DNA from: Oceanospirillum multiglobuliferum
GTDB taxonomy: Bacteria > Pseudomonadota > Gammaproteobacteria > Pseudomonadales > Halomonadaceae
DNA: 64,000 nucleotides
Reading direction: 5' to 3'
NCBI RefSeq assembly: GCF_900167095.1
Contig: NZ_FUXG01000005.1
Location: forward strand, 120,075-184,074
Positions 1 through 9,360 of this stretch are shown here, piece after piece; the first letter of the stretch is position 1; each line of letters begins with the position of its first letter. A program made the position numbers and the translations under genes. The notes under the pieces are model-generated. The model searched no databases. It saw only the letters and a program-made list of their open reading frames with translations, and was not told the origin of the DNA.

Positions 1-35
1 CTAACGTCAAACGGAGAATGATGCGCAATGTCTAG
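1..35 (+). CDS. nqrB: NqrB C-terminus (partial), Na+-NQR subunit B
   Basis: Only the last ten codons are inside the window. The frame beginning at position 3 reads [10 protein letters not shown] and stops at TAG 33-35, which resembles the basic tail that ends NqrB proteins. It overlaps the nqrC start by 8 bases, as expected for a tightly coupled operon. The identification rests on this short tail and on position directly upstream of nqrC. Confidence 0.7.
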   Translation, partial: NVKRRMMRNV

Positions 36-807
36 CAGCAATGATTCTATCAAAAAGACGCTAACGGTAGCTTTGCTACTGTGTATCGTCTGCTCCGTGA
101 TTGTGTCCGGCGCAGCCGTAGTCTTCAAAAAACAACAGCAAGCGAACAAAGATTTGGATCGTAAGACCAATATTCTTGCCGCTGCTGGCCTACTACAACC
201 AGGCAAAAGTGTTGACGAGCTATTTGCTCAGATTAAACCACGTGTGGTTGATCTGAACTCTGGTGAATACGCCTCTAAGCTAAATGTAAACACTTACGAC
301 CAGCTGAAAGCAGCTAAAGATCCGGCAATGTCAAAAGCACTGTCTAATAGTGAAGATATTGCAGGTATCAAGCGTCGTGAAAACTTTGCGACCGTTTATC
401 TAGTAGAAAAAGACGGCAAACTTGACCGTATTATTCTACCCGTTCGCGGCTATGGCTTATGGTCAACTCTGCACGGTTTCTTAGCTTTAGAAGCTGATGC
501 GAATACAGTAATCGGTTTAGGTTTCTACCAACATGCTGAGACTCCTGGTCTAGGTGGTGAAGTGGATAACCCTAAATGGAAAGCGCTATGGCCAGGCAAG
601 AAAGTCTACGCTGACGACAGCATGACACCTGCCGTTGAAGTGGTGAAAGGTTCTGTTGATCCTTCAGCTTCTGATGCAGTGTTCAAAGTTGACGGCCTAT
701 CTGGTGCAACTTTAACCAGTCGTGGTGTTAGTCATCTGGTGCAATACTGGATGGGGCAAGAGGGCTTTGGTCCTTATCTGAATAAAATTCGTAAGGAAGG
801 AGTATAA
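28..807 (+). CDS. nqrC: Na+-translocating NADH:quinone reductase subunit C
   Basis: Subunit of the inner-membrane complex that oxidises NADH, reduces ubiquinone and pumps Na+ outward. The 259-residue protein has one N-terminal membrane helix (about residues 12-34) and a periplasmic FMN domain. The flavinylation motif S-G-A-T lies near residues 225-228, where family knowledge puts FMN on the Thr through a phosphoester bond made by ApbE, encoded four genes downstream. The ATG at 28 follows a CGGAGA ribosome binding site inside the nqrB tail. The next gene starts 2 bases after the stop codon. Length and motif are normal for NqrC. Confidence 0.97.
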   Translation: MSSSNDSIKKTLTVALLLCIVCSVIVSGAAVVFKKQQQANKDLDRKTNILAAAGLLQPGKSVDELFAQIKPRVVDLNSGEYASKLNVNTYDQLKAAKDPAMSKALSNSEDIAGIKRRENFATVYLVEKDGKLDRIILPVRGYGLWSTLHGFLALEADANTVIGLGFYQHAETPGLGGEVDNPKWKALWPGKKVYADDSMTPAVEVVKGSVDPSASDAVFKVDGLSGATLTSRGVSHLVQYWMGQEGFGPYLNKIRKEGV

Positions 808-809
808 AA

Positions 810-1475
810 ATGGCTGATACTCCAAAGGGCGTTTTAGTCACGCCAATTTTTGCTAACAACCCTATTGCACTACAGATTCTTGGTATCTGTTCTGCGCTAG
901 CGGTAACGACTAACCTGAACACTGCAATGGTGATGGGTATAGCGGTGTCATTGGTAACGGCTTTCTCAAGCATGTTCATCTCGATGATCCGTAACCACAT
1001 TCCTAGCAGCATCCGTATTATTGTACAGATGACGATTATTGCCTCTTTGGTAATCGTTGTGGATCAGTTGCTGAAGGCTTATGCATACGAGACCAGTAAA
1101 TCGCTCTCGGTATTCGTAGGTTTGATCATCACCAACTGTATCGTTATGGGTCGTGCAGAAGCTTATGCTATGAAAAATGGCCCAGTGATGAGCTTCTTAG
1201 ACGGTATCGGTAACGGTGCAGGCTATACAGTTGTACTGTTATTCGTTGGTTTTGTGCGTGAGCTATTTGGCTCAGGCAGCCTATTTGGCATCCAGTTGCT
1301 GGAGAAAATCAACGACGGCGGTTGGTATCTACCTAACGGTATGATGCTACTACCACCTTCTGCATTCTTTATTATTGCAGGCTTCATTTGGTTGCTGCGT
1401 ACGATGCAACCAAAACAAAATGAAGCGGCAGACTTCAAGATTGCACCTAATACCCAAGCTAAGGAGGCAGTATAA
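810..1475 (+). CDS. nqrD: Na+-translocating NADH:quinone reductase subunit D
   Basis: Integral membrane subunit of Na+-NQR, 221 residues with about six hydrophobic helices. It is paralogous to NqrE, and the two pack in inverted orientation. The family's conserved cysteines are present: one near residue 29 (L-G-I-C-S) and one near residue 112 (T-N-C-I-V-M-G-R). Together with those of NqrE they hold an iron-sulfur centre in the membrane. A strong AAGGAG site lies in the end of nqrC. The nqrE ATG overlaps the last base of the nqrD stop codon, so translation is likely coupled. Confidence 0.97.
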   Translation: MADTPKGVLVTPIFANNPIALQILGICSALAVTTNLNTAMVMGIAVSLVTAFSSMFISMIRNHIPSSIRIIVQMTIIASLVIVVDQLLKAYAYETSKSLSVFVGLIITNCIVMGRAEAYAMKNGPVMSFLDGIGNGAGYTVVLLFVGFVRELFGSGSLFGIQLLEKINDGGWYLPNGMMLLPPSAFFIIAGFIWLLRTMQPKQNEAADFKIAPNTQAKEAV

Positions 1476-2095
1476 TGTTTGAGTATTATCTAAGCCTTTT
1501 TGTTAAAGCGGTGTTCGTTGAGAACATGGCTTTGGCATTCTTCTTGGGCATGTGTACCTTCCTTGCAGTTTCGAAAAAAGTTGAAGCAGCACTGGGTCTG
1601 GGTATCGCGGTTGTTGTTGTTCAGGTGATCACGGTTCCAGTGAATAACCTGATTTTCCACTACCTGCTACGTGAAGGCGCACTGACTTGGACTGGAATGG
1701 AAGGTGCTGAGTCAATCGACTTGAGCTTCCTAGGTTACTTGAGCTATATCGGCGTAATTGCGGCGATGGTTCAGATCATGGAAATGTTCCTTGATAAGTA
1801 CGTGCCAGCTCTATACAACGCGCTAGGCGTATTCTTACCACTGATTACAGTAAACTGCGCGATTTTAGGTGCGTCGCTGTTCATGGTAGAGCGTGACTAT
1901 ACCTTTGGTGAGTCTGTTGTATACGGTACAGGCGCTGGTGTGGGTTGGGCGTTAGCGATTGTTGCGCTAGCGGGTATCCGTGAAAAACTGAAGTACAGTG
2001 ATGTTCCTGCAGGCTTACAAGGTTTAGGTATTACCTTCGTAACTGTAGGTTTGATGTCTTTAGGCTTTATGTCTTTCTCAGGCGTTCAGCTGTAA
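1475..2095 (+). CDS. nqrE: Na+-translocating NADH:quinone reductase subunit E
   Basis: Second of the two paralogous membrane subunits, 206 residues with six predicted helices. Conserved cysteines appear near residue 26 (L-G-M-C-T-F) and residue 121 (V-N-C-A-I-L-G), matching the NqrD pair that shares the intramembrane iron-sulfur centre. The AAGGAGG ribosome binding site sits inside the end of nqrD, and the ATG overlaps its stop codon. Length and composition are typical. The gap of 36 bases to nqrF is the largest inside the nqr genes seen here. Confidence 0.97.
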   Translation: MFEYYLSLFVKAVFVENMALAFFLGMCTFLAVSKKVEAALGLGIAVVVVQVITVPVNNLIFHYLLREGALTWTGMEGAESIDLSFLGYLSYIGVIAAMVQIMEMFLDKYVPALYNALGVFLPLITVNCAILGASLFMVERDYTFGESVVYGTGAGVGWALAIVALAGIREKLKYSDVPAGLQGLGITFVTVGLMSLGFMSFSGVQL

Positions 2096-2131
2096 TCAGT
2101 TTACGGAATTTAGGACAAAAAGGTTCAGAAC

Positions 2132-3361
2132 ATGGTTGATTCACAACTTATTGTGCTGGGCGTAGTCATGTTCACCGTAGTGGTAATCTCACTCGTTATG
2201 GTGATTCTGGCCGCACGCAGCAAGCTGGTTAGCAGTGGCGATGTCACTGTAACCATCAACGGTGAACATAAAATCACTACGGCAGCAGGCGACAAATTGC
2301 TGCAAACTCTAGCAGGTAAAGGCATCTTCCTTTCCTCTGCTTGTGGTGGCGGTGGTTCATGCGCACAGTGTAAATGTAAAGTGCTTGAGGGTGGCGGTTC
2401 TATTCTGCCAACTGAGCAGTCTCACTTCACAATGGGTGAGCAAAAAGAAGGCTGGCGTCTGTCTTGCCAAGTCCCTGTTAAGCAGGACATGGTCGTAGAA
2501 GTTGACGAAGAAGTGTTCGGTGTACAGAAGTGGGAATGTACGGTTGAGTCTAACCCGAACGTTGCCACCTTTATTAAAGAGCTGACACTGCGTCTGCCTG
2601 AAGGTGAAAACGTGAACTTCCGCGCAGGTGGTTATGTTCAGTTGGAAGCTCCGGCGCACACGGTTCACTATAAAGACTTTGATATTGATAAAGAATATCA
2701 CCCAGATTGGGATAAGTTTAACATTTGGAAGTACGTGTCTAAGGTTGAAGAACCTGTGATCCGTGCTTACTCAATGGCAAACTATCCTGAAGAGGAAGGT
2801 ATTGTTAAGTTCAATATCCGTATCGCTTCGCCACCACCGGGTCGTGATGAGTTGCCACCAGGTCAAATGTCATCTTATGTGTTTAGCCTGAAACCAGGCG
2901 ATAAGATCACAGTATACGGACCATTTGGTGAGTTCTTCGCTCGTGACACTGACAACGAAATGGTGTTCATTGGTGGTGGTGCAGGTATGGCGCCAATGCG
3001 CTCTCACATCTTCGATCAGCTGAAGCGTTTGAAGTCAACGCGTAAGATCTCTTTCTGGTACGGTGCACGTTCTATGCGTGAAGCGTTCTATGTAGAAGAG
3101 TTCGATAAACTGCAAGAAGAGAATCCAAACTTCAAGTGGCATCTGGCACTGTCGGACCCGCTGCCGGAAGACAACTGGACTGGTTACACAGGTTTCATTC
3201 ACAACGTACTGTACGAGAACTATCTGCGTGATCACGAAGCACCAGAAGATTGTGAATACTACATGTGTGGCCCACCTATGATGAACGCAGCAGTGATTCA
3301 GATGCTGCTGAACTTGGGTGTTGAGCGTGAAAACATCCTATTGGATGACTTCGGTGGTTAA
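2132..3361 (+). CDS. nqrF: Na+-translocating NADH:quinone reductase subunit F (NADH-oxidising)
   Basis: Electron entry subunit. Order in the 409 residues: one N-terminal membrane helix (about 5-27), a ferredoxin-like 2Fe-2S domain with cysteines near 71, 77, 80 and 112, an FAD-binding domain with the R-A-Y-S motif (near 210), and an NADH-binding domain with G-G-G-A-G-M-A-P-M. This is the normal NqrF architecture and length. NADH is oxidised on the cytoplasmic face by FAD, and electrons pass through the 2Fe-2S cluster into the other subunits. apbE starts 3 bases after the stop codon. Confidence 0.98.
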   Translation: MVDSQLIVLGVVMFTVVVISLVMVILAARSKLVSSGDVTVTINGEHKITTAAGDKLLQTLAGKGIFLSSACGGGGSCAQCKCKVLEGGGSILPTEQSHFTMGEQKEGWRLSCQVPVKQDMVVEVDEEVFGVQKWECTVESNPNVATFIKELTLRLPEGENVNFRAGGYVQLEAPAHTVHYKDFDIDKEYHPDWDKFNIWKYVSKVEEPVIRAYSMANYPEEEGIVKFNIRIASPPPGRDELPPGQMSSYVFSLKPGDKITVYGPFGEFFARDTDNEMVFIGGGAGMAPMRSHIFDQLKRLKSTRKISFWYGARSMREAFYVEEFDKLQEENPNFKWHLALSDPLPEDNWTGYTGFIHNVLYENYLRDHEAPEDCEYYMCGPPMMNAAVIQMLLNLGVERENILLDDFGG

Positions 3362-3364
3362 TGA

Positions 3365-4429
3365 ATGACATACGTGCAATCTGTTGTTTCGGCACTGATT
3401 TTACGTAGCATGGGAGGGCTGGCTCTAATTGGGCTGGCCCTTCTTGCTGGTTGCAAGCCTGCTCCAGTGCAGCAGCAATTTACCGGCTCAATTATGGGGA
3501 CGAGTTATCACGTCTCTGTGATTATGCCGTCTGATGACTCCGCTGAACGCGATAAAATAGCGCAAGGTATTCATCAAACCCTAGTTGATATTGACTTGAA
3601 AATGTCGACATACAAACCCGAATCAGAGCTTTCTCGATTTAATCGTGCACAGCCTGATGAATGGTTTGCCGTTTCAGATAAAACCGCACAAGTTGTGCGC
3701 GAAGCATTATCGATTTCTCAGCTCAGTGGTGGTGCCTTTGATGTCACCGTTGGGCCTCTTGTGAACTTGTGGGGATTTGGCCCCGATCACAGACCCAGTC
3801 GAACCCCTAGCGAAGCAATGCTAGCTGAAGCATTCCAGCGTGTGGGCTATCAGGCCGTGCAAGCTCGGCTCGCAGACCCTCTTCAAACCCCTGAAACCGC
3901 ACTGTTGAAATCTAAAGCGGTTTATATTGACCTTTCAGCCATTGCAAAAGGTTATGCCGTTGATCAAGTGGCGGATTATTTGACCGCGCAGCAACTTAAT
4001 CAATTCATGGTAGAAGTGGGCGGGGAAATTCGCGTAAAAGGCTTAAAGCCAGATGGAAAACCTTGGCGTATTGCCATAGAGAAGCCGATCTCAGATGGGC
4101 AGGTAGTACAAAGTGTCATTGGCGTGACTGATATTAGTATCGCCACCTCTGGCAGCTATCGCAACTATTTCGAGTTTGAAGGGCAGCGCTATTCTCATAC
4201 CATAGACCCTAAAACAGGTCGGCCAATTACTCATAAGCTGGCTTCGGTTACAGTGTTGCATCCAAACAGCTCAACGGCAGACGCTTTGGCAACGACTTTG
4301 ATGGTATTAGGGCCAGAAGCAGGTTTTAATTTTGCACAACAACACCAATTAGCGGTCTATATGTTGGTAAAATCAGACAGAGGTTTTGATGAATTGCAAA
4401 CCTCAGAATTTAAAGCATTAGTACGATAA
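3365..4429 (+). CDS. apbE: FAD:protein FMN transferase, lipoprotein (ApbE)
   Basis: Attaches FMN covalently to threonine in S/T-G-A-T motifs of periplasmic proteins, using FAD as donor; the obvious clients are NqrC (motif visible upstream) and NqrB. The 354-residue protein has a lipoprotein signal ending in L-L-A-G-C with the lipidated Cys at residue 30, so it should be anchored in the periplasm. Family motifs seen are S-A-I-A-K-G-Y-A-V-D, V-E-V-G-G-E-I-R and the metal/flavin loop H-T-I-D-P-K-T-G-R-P. It lies 3 bases after nqrF, so it is almost certainly part of the operon. Confidence 0.95.
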   Translation: MTYVQSVVSALILRSMGGLALIGLALLAGCKPAPVQQQFTGSIMGTSYHVSVIMPSDDSAERDKIAQGIHQTLVDIDLKMSTYKPESELSRFNRAQPDEWFAVSDKTAQVVREALSISQLSGGAFDVTVGPLVNLWGFGPDHRPSRTPSEAMLAEAFQRVGYQAVQARLADPLQTPETALLKSKAVYIDLSAIAKGYAVDQVADYLTAQQLNQFMVEVGGEIRVKGLKPDGKPWRIAIEKPISDGQVVQSVIGVTDISIATSGSYRNYFEFEGQRYSHTIDPKTGRPITHKLASVTVLHPNSSTADALATTLMVLGPEAGFNFAQQHQLAVYMLVKSDRGFDELQTSEFKALVR

Positions 4430-4446
4430 TCTTAGAGGACTCTCCC

Positions 4447-4707
4447 ATGACAACACTTATTTTAGCCTTTGCTCTTATTGCCTTGATTATCACTGGCATG
4501 GCGGTTGGTGTTTTGTTTGGTCGCAAGCCGATAGCGGGTTCTTGTGGTGGCATGAGTGCCATCGGCATGATTTCTGATTGCGATATCTGTGGCGGCAACA
4601 AAGACATTTGCGACACAGAACAAGAGAAAAAAACGGCAAAACTGGCCAAAACAAATGGCGCTGACCTCGCTTATGATGCAATGCAGAATGCGAAATCGAG
4701 CAAATAA
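4447..4707 (+). CDS. nqrM: Na+-NQR maturation protein NqrM
   Basis: Small membrane protein of 86 residues required for assembly of Na+-NQR, thought to deliver iron to the NqrD/NqrE centre. It has one N-terminal helix (about residues 3-24). A compact four-cysteine segment follows: S-C-G-G-M-S-A-I-G, then C-D-I-C-G-G, then D-I-C. This is the hallmark of the DUF539/NqrM family. It lies 17 bases after apbE with an AGAGGACT ribosome binding site, at the usual end of the nqr-apbE operon. The Cys spacing and position make the call firm. Confidence 0.92.
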   Translation: MTTLILAFALIALIITGMAVGVLFGRKPIAGSCGGMSAIGMISDCDICGGNKDICDTEQEKKTAKLAKTNGADLAYDAMQNAKSSK

Positions 4708-4891
4708 GCTCAAAATAGCGCTGCAAGTATTGGCAAACCCAAGTAGAACGTGAATAAAAAATATAGATAACAATAACGTACGCTGCGAAAGCATAATTGA
4801 TGACAATGACCAATCAGTCCACATTGTAGGCACAGATGGGGATCAGGCATAGTCAGTCTGGCGACGACAGTTAGGGAGTTATTTGGCGACA

Positions 4892-6286
4892 ATGGCTGTT
4901 TATAATTACGATGTAGTAGTGATAGGTACAGGGCCTGCGGGTGAAGGCGCGGCAATGAACGCAGCAAAACACGGCAAACGTGTGGCGGTTGTTGAGATGC
5001 AAAGCTCTGTTGGTGGAAACTGTACACACAAAGGAACCATTCCTTCAAAAGCATTGCGTCACGCGGTTAAGCAGATTATTCAGTTCAATACGAACCGTAT
5101 GTTCCGCGACATTGGCGAGCCGCGCTGGTTCTCATTTCCCAAAGTCCTTGAGCGTTCTCAGCGTGTGATTGAGCGTCAGGTGCAGTTGCGTACCAACTTT
5201 TATGCTCGCAACCGCATTGATGTCTATTTTGGCAAGGCACGTTTCTTAGACTCTCATACGATTATTGTGCGAGACCCTCATAACGGCTCTGAAGAGCTGC
5301 GCGCACAGAAAATTGTGATCGCTTCTGGCTCTCGCCCTTATCTACCGAAAGATATTAACTTCCGTCATCCACGGATCTATTGCAGTGATACGGTGCTCAC
5401 ACTTGGCCATACACCTCGTCGCCTGATCATTTATGGTGCTGGTGTTATTGGCTGTGAGTATGCCTCTATATTCAGTGGATTAGGCGTTAAGGTTGATCTA
5501 ATTGACAACCGAGATCGTTTACTGTCATTCCTTGATGATGAAATCTCTGATGCTCTAAGCTACCACCTGCGTAACAACGGTGTACTGATTCGTCATAATG
5601 AAGAGTATGCCAAGGTTGAGGCGGATGAGCAGGGTGTGACGATGCACCTTAAGTCAGGTAAAAAACTACGTGCCGATGCCTTCCTATGGTGTAACGGACG
5701 TACTGGCAACACGGATGACATTGGTTTGGATTTGGTTGGTTTAGAAGCTAACAGCCGTGGTCAATTAGAAGTTGATGAGCACTACCGTACATCAGTGGAA
5801 CATATCTACGCCGTTGGTGATGTGATCGGCTGGCCTGCTTTGGCAAGTGCAGCTTACGACCAAGGTCGCTCAGCAGCAGCGGATATCTTAGACGATGAAG
5901 AGTTCCGATTTGTCAATGAGGTACCTGCAGGGATCTATACCATTCCAGAAATCAGCTCTGTAGGTCAAACGGAGCGTGAGCTAACAGAAGCCAAAGTTCC
6001 TTATGAGGTAGGACAAGCCTTCTTCAAGGATACCGCCCGTGCTCAAATCACAGGTGAAACCACAGGCATGTTAAAAATCCTATTCCACCGTGAAACCTTA
6101 GAGTTGCTGGGTATTCACTGTTTTGGTGACCAGTCCTCAGAAATTGTTCACATTGGTCAGGCAATTATGAATCAGAAAGGTGAGGGCAATACGATTAAGT
6201 ATTTCCTAAACAATACCTTTAACTACCCAACGATGGCGGAAGCCTATCGTGTTGCTGCGTTAAATGGATTGAACCGTATTTTCTAA
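4892..6286 (+). CDS. sthA: Soluble (Si-specific) pyridine nucleotide transhydrogenase
   Basis: Cytoplasmic FAD enzyme that interconverts NADPH + NAD+ and NADP+ + NADH. The protein has an N-terminal FAD dinucleotide fold ([11 protein letters not shown]), then the segment [15 protein letters not shown]. There the second redox cysteine of lipoamide dehydrogenases is replaced, as is normal for SthA. A second nucleotide fold ([11 protein letters not shown]) and the dimer domain follow. It ends [19 protein letters not shown] like the E. coli enzyme. The frame is open from a TTG at 4883, but ATG 4892 fits homologues; AGGGAG at 4873 is 13 bases from ATG and 4 from TTG, so the start is not certain. 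Confidence 0.96.
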   Translation: MAVYNYDVVVIGTGPAGEGAAMNAAKHGKRVAVVEMQSSVGGNCTHKGTIPSKALRHAVKQIIQFNTNRMFRDIGEPRWFSFPKVLERSQRVIERQVQLRTNFYARNRIDVYFGKARFLDSHTIIVRDPHNGSEELRAQKIVIASGSRPYLPKDINFRHPRIYCSDTVLTLGHTPRRLIIYGAGVIGCEYASIFSGLGVKVDLIDNRDRLLSFLDDEISDALSYHLRNNGVLIRHNEEYAKVEADEQGVTMHLKSGKKLRADAFLWCNGRTGNTDDIGLDLVGLEANSRGQLEVDEHYRTSVEHIYAVGDVIGWPALASAAYDQGRSAAADILDDEEFRFVNEVPAGIYTIPEISSVGQTERELTEAKVPYEVGQAFFKDTARAQITGETTGMLKILFHRETLELLGIHCFGDQSSEIVHIGQAIMNQKGEGNTIKYFLNNTFNYPTMAEAYRVAALNGLNRIF

Positions 6287-6313
6287 TCGGTTATCTATTC
6301 CGTCCCAAAACAA

Positions 6314-6344
6314 GGCTCTACATTAACTGTAGGGTCTTTTTTTT
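6314..6344 (+). terminator. Rho-independent terminator after sthA
   Basis: A 9-bp stem (GGCTCTACA / TGTAGGGTC with two G-U pairs) around a 5-base loop is followed directly by eight T residues. It lies 27 bases after the sthA stop and ends the nqr-sthA region. Confidence 0.85.
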
Positions 6345-6475
6345 GGCCTCCTATTGAGTTCCTTCCTTTGCCAAATAGCTGAACAAAAGTATTTTCGGCT
6401 TATAGCCGCCAGCTGGTTATTGCCAGGCTGATTAATTGTTTCTAAATAAAAGAAAATCTTTTCTATTTACTTAAT

Positions 6476-6495
6476 AAGTGAGAATCAATATCATT
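6476..6495 (+). promoter_or_regulatory. Fur-box-like operator upstream of exbB
   Basis: TGAGAATCAATATCA at 6479-6493 matches the 7-1-7 Fur consensus TGATAAT-N-ATTATCA at 12 of 14 informative positions. It lies 43 bases before the exbB start and heads a run of iron-uptake genes, which is where a Fur site is expected. The site is read from the sequence; Fur binding is inferred. Confidence 0.72.
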
Positions 6496-6535
6496 TGCAT
6501 AAGTAAATATTTAGCATTACCTGTATGGAGAGGCT

Positions 6536-7363
6536 ATGGCCGATACTAATATTGAGAGCTCAGTACAACCACTAGCATCAGCAGAACCCTCTATTTTTCA
6601 TGAGGGTATTGCAGCAGTACTAGACTTTTTAATCCTTGGTGGGCCTGTTGTGTGGCTACTCTCATTGTTTTCACTATTAGCCACAGCACTTGTTGTAGTG
6701 AAGCTCTGGCAGTTTTCGCGTCTGAAGCCAGAGCAGTACAGCCAAGTTGATCGAGCACTTCAGTATTGGCAGCTTGATGAACCTAAAAGTGCGTTAGCAA
6801 TATTGCATCAGGCTCAACAGCAATCATCGACGCCCGTGCTCACGCTATTTTCCACCGGGATGCAGGGGATTAAGCGCTCAGATGCTGATGAAGTGCAAAT
6901 AATGCTGTTGAGAGAAGAGTTGGATCGCCAAGCGTCGAGCTATCTTTATACTTTAAGAACCTATTTACGGCCACTTGAGCTAATAGCCTCGCTTAGCCCT
7001 TTGCTCGGATTATTAGGTACGGTACTGGGTATGATTGGCGCATTTCAGCAAATGGAGGCAGCAGGTAGTCAAGTTGATCCATCGGTATTGTCAGGAGGGA
7101 TCTGGCAAGCACTTCTAACAACTGCGGTAGGTTTAACCGTCGCAATACCTGTACTTATGGCGCATACCGCACTTGAGCGTAAAGCTGAGCGAGTGGCATC
7201 ACAGTTGCAGCAGCGCTTAACATTATTATTTACAACACCACTTCTATGCTCTATCGCAGGTGAAAATGAATCGCCATCTATTGAGGCTATCGCTGCATCA
7301 AGGCAACAATCTGACATAAATTACCATGCTCAAAGAAATGCTGAGGTGCCTTATGCAACTTGA
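6536..7363 (+). CDS. exbB: ExbB/MotA/TolQ-type proton channel protein
   Basis: Inner-membrane component of the TonB energy-transducing complex, which uses the proton gradient to drive outer-membrane receptors. The 275 residues carry one membrane helix near 34-56 and two near 148-170 and 185-210, with a cytoplasmic loop between, the standard ExbB topology. The segment S-L-S-P-L-L-G-L-L-G-T-V-L-G-M-I (about 151-166) is the conserved MotA/TolQ/ExbB proton-channel signature. It is first in the operon behind the Fur-like site; AGAGG precedes the ATG. It overlaps the first exbD by 11 bases. Confidence 0.93.
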   Translation: MADTNIESSVQPLASAEPSIFHEGIAAVLDFLILGGPVVWLLSLFSLLATALVVVKLWQFSRLKPEQYSQVDRALQYWQLDEPKSALAILHQAQQQSSTPVLTLFSTGMQGIKRSDADEVQIMLLREELDRQASSYLYTLRTYLRPLELIASLSPLLGLLGTVLGMIGAFQQMEAAGSQVDPSVLSGGIWQALLTTAVGLTVAIPVLMAHTALERKAERVASQLQQRLTLLFTTPLLCSIAGENESPSIEAIAASRQQSDINYHAQRNAEVPYAT

Positions 7364-7793
7364 GCAAATATCACATCGGAAGCTAAGCGTCAGCCTAACA
7401 CCACTGATTGATGTTGTTTTTATCTTGTTGTTGTTTTTCATGCTGTCATCCAACTTTTTACACTGGGGAAGTGTTGAGCTGGCGCGAAGTGGCAGTGATG
7501 AGAAAAGCTTAAATGCACCTCGCTTAATCACTGTGCTCGACAATCAGGGCGGCATTGAATTTGGCACAGAGGCGCAACAAGTTGTTTTGGGGAGTATAGC
7601 GTTATCTGATGCACAAAGTGCCCTGCCAGTGGCTCTACAAGAGTGGTTGGCAAATGATATTAATGCGCTATACCTACTGCGCGCTAAACCAAGTGTGACA
7701 ACACAAGCGCTTCTCAATAGCTTGCAACAGCTGAAGCTTGCTGGTGTAAAACATTTGTCATTATACAGTGCGCCAGCCCCTATCGCTGAGTAG
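7353..7793 (+). CDS. exbD: ExbD/TolR family protein, copy 1
   Basis: Partner of ExbB: one N-terminal membrane helix and a periplasmic domain. The 146-residue protein (from ATG 7353) has the conserved D in L-T-P-L-I-D-V-V-F-I-L-L-L-F-F near residue 19, the protonatable aspartate of the family. The frame is open from ATG 7326, but 7353 is preferred because GAGG lies 5-9 bases upstream and it puts the membrane helix at the usual distance from the start. It overlaps the end of exbB, so translation is probably coupled. Confidence 0.9.
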   Translation: MQLEQISHRKLSVSLTPLIDVVFILLLFFMLSSNFLHWGSVELARSGSDEKSLNAPRLITVLDNQGGIEFGTEAQQVVLGSIALSDAQSALPVALQEWLANDINALYLLRAKPSVTTQALLNSLQQLKLAGVKHLSLYSAPAPIAE

Positions 7794-7832
7794 GCACTCA
7801 ACAGTCATAAACGGGAATTCATAGAGGTTACT

Positions 7833-8279
7833 ATGCTGATGCAATCCTCAATATCAACTAAGCCGCGGCAAGCCCAGAGCGATGACAGCCTAATTCCACT
7901 TATAAACGTGGTGTTTCTGATGCTGATATTTTTTATGGTCGCAGGGAAAATCAGTCAAAGCGATCCAGTATCCATTGATCCGCCAGTTAGTCATCAAGAA
8001 TCAAAAGTCCCCGATATAAAGCACCGTTTATTGCTGACGGTTCAACAACAGCTTTATTTAGACGATGAATTGCTAGGTCAGTTGGATTCAGCTTTAACTG
8101 TGCTCGGTCAGCGGTTGACCATATTGAATAGTGGGATGCCAGATGAGTCTTTAGCGCTTACGCTAAAAGTGGATAAGTCGTTTCCAGCGCAAGACTTAGC
8201 ACCACTGCTATATCAGTTAAAACAAAGTGGTTTGCAAAATATAACTTTGTTAACCCAATCTCAGCCTAAAGAGCAATAA
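7833..8279 (+). CDS. exbD: ExbD/TolR family protein, copy 2
   Basis: A second ExbD-like protein of 148 residues, divergent from the first. Its membrane segment reads L-I-P-L-I-N-V-V-F-L-M-L-I-F-F-M. The position that holds the essential Asp in copy 1 (P-L-I-D-V-V-F) is Asn here (P-L-I-N-V-V-F). ExbD/TolR proteins normally need this Asp, so this copy may not carry protons itself. It has a good AGAGG site and sits between exbD copy 1 and tonB in the same direction. Paired exbD genes occur in other marine gammaproteobacterial TonB systems. Confidence 0.85.
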   Translation: MLMQSSISTKPRQAQSDDSLIPLINVVFLMLIFFMVAGKISQSDPVSIDPPVSHQESKVPDIKHRLLLTVQQQLYLDDELLGQLDSALTVLGQRLTILNSGMPDESLALTLKVDKSFPAQDLAPLLYQLKQSGLQNITLLTQSQPKEQ

Positions 8280-8281
8280 AA

Positions 8282-9139
8282 ATGGTTATTGGTCACGCGA
8301 CTGTACGCTTACATCACTGGATATATGCTCTTGGAGTTGCGTTTATTACACATTTGGCCTTGGCAGCTTCGGTGTTACCACAACTCAAGCATCAGGTTGT
8401 TGGTGCTGAAGCGCGAGGTGAAGAGAGCATTGAAATTGGCTTTGGTTTACAAGGTGACATGGGATTTAGCGCCAAAACACAGATCAGTACACCAGCTGAG
8501 TTACCACCGCCAGTAGCTGTCAAACAAGTAGTCTCTATGAAAAAAACGGTAGTCAATGAGCCTACTGCAACAAGTCATAGTGATGTATTGGTAAAAGCCA
8601 CACCTCCGGCTGCTGTTGAAGAGGAGGTCTCTAACAAAGTTGAAACAATGGAGCATGAAAGTGCTGCTATTGTGCAGAAAGTAGAACTTCCCCAACTCAC
8701 GGCTCAGCCTAGTGTGACGGAGGTCATCCAAAAAAGTCAGTTTGTAAATGACAGTGCGGTATCTAGTGATGCAAAACCTTTAGTACAGAGCCAACAGCGT
8801 TTAGGGAGTGGCGACGGAGAACATCAAAGCAGAGGCGGACAGGTTGGTGTTAAACAAAACTACTTTGCTAAGTTGATGGGGCACTTGGCACGCTATAAGC
8901 GATATCCATTAGCATCCCGTCGCATGCGTGAGGAGGGGCAAGCACTTTTAGAGTTTAAAGTTAACCGTCGTGGCGAGGTTACCAGCTTTTCATTAACAAA
9001 AAGTAGTGGTTCGTCTCGCCTGGATAAAGCTGTGCTAGATATGCTGCAAAAAGCACAACCATTACCTGCCTTTCCCAGCGAGCTATTAACACAGCAGCTC
9101 AATATTGAACTGCCTATTAGTTTCTCATTGAAACAATAA
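8282..9139 (+). CDS. tonB: TonB energy-transducing protein
   Basis: Links ExbBD to outer-membrane receptors. The 285 residues contain an N-terminal membrane helix (about 12-33) with a His in the helix (F-I-T-H-L-A-L), a long periplasmic linker, and a C-terminal TonB domain (about 193-285). The last includes Y-K-R-Y-P-L-A-S-R-R and the core G-E-V-T-S-F-S-L-T-K-S-S-G. The linker is not strongly Pro-rich; it is rich in Val, Glu, Lys and Ser. The start is 2 bases after exbD copy 2. The receptor downstream is its probable client. Confidence 0.9.
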   Translation: MVIGHATVRLHHWIYALGVAFITHLALAASVLPQLKHQVVGAEARGEESIEIGFGLQGDMGFSAKTQISTPAELPPPVAVKQVVSMKKTVVNEPTATSHSDVLVKATPPAAVEEEVSNKVETMEHESAAIVQKVELPQLTAQPSVTEVIQKSQFVNDSAVSSDAKPLVQSQQRLGSGDGEHQSRGGQVGVKQNYFAKLMGHLARYKRYPLASRRMREEGQALLEFKVNRRGEVTSFSLTKSSGSSRLDKAVLDMLQKAQPLPAFPSELLTQQLNIELPISFSLKQ

Positions 9140-9360
9140 TAAATCCTACTCAATCGCATCACCTAAAAGGAGATCTACTACCAAAATAAAAAAAACAACC
9201 TACCCAGCCAACCACTTGAATTCTCTTACATTTTATAATTAGGCTTTGCAGTTATAGCTTAGCCTCAGGATACTTTTGTCTGCGATTTCTAGTGGTGCCA
9301 ATAAGAGTTTTATCAATAAAAATGTACTCAGTATAACTTTTACTTTGGATACACTTGCAC

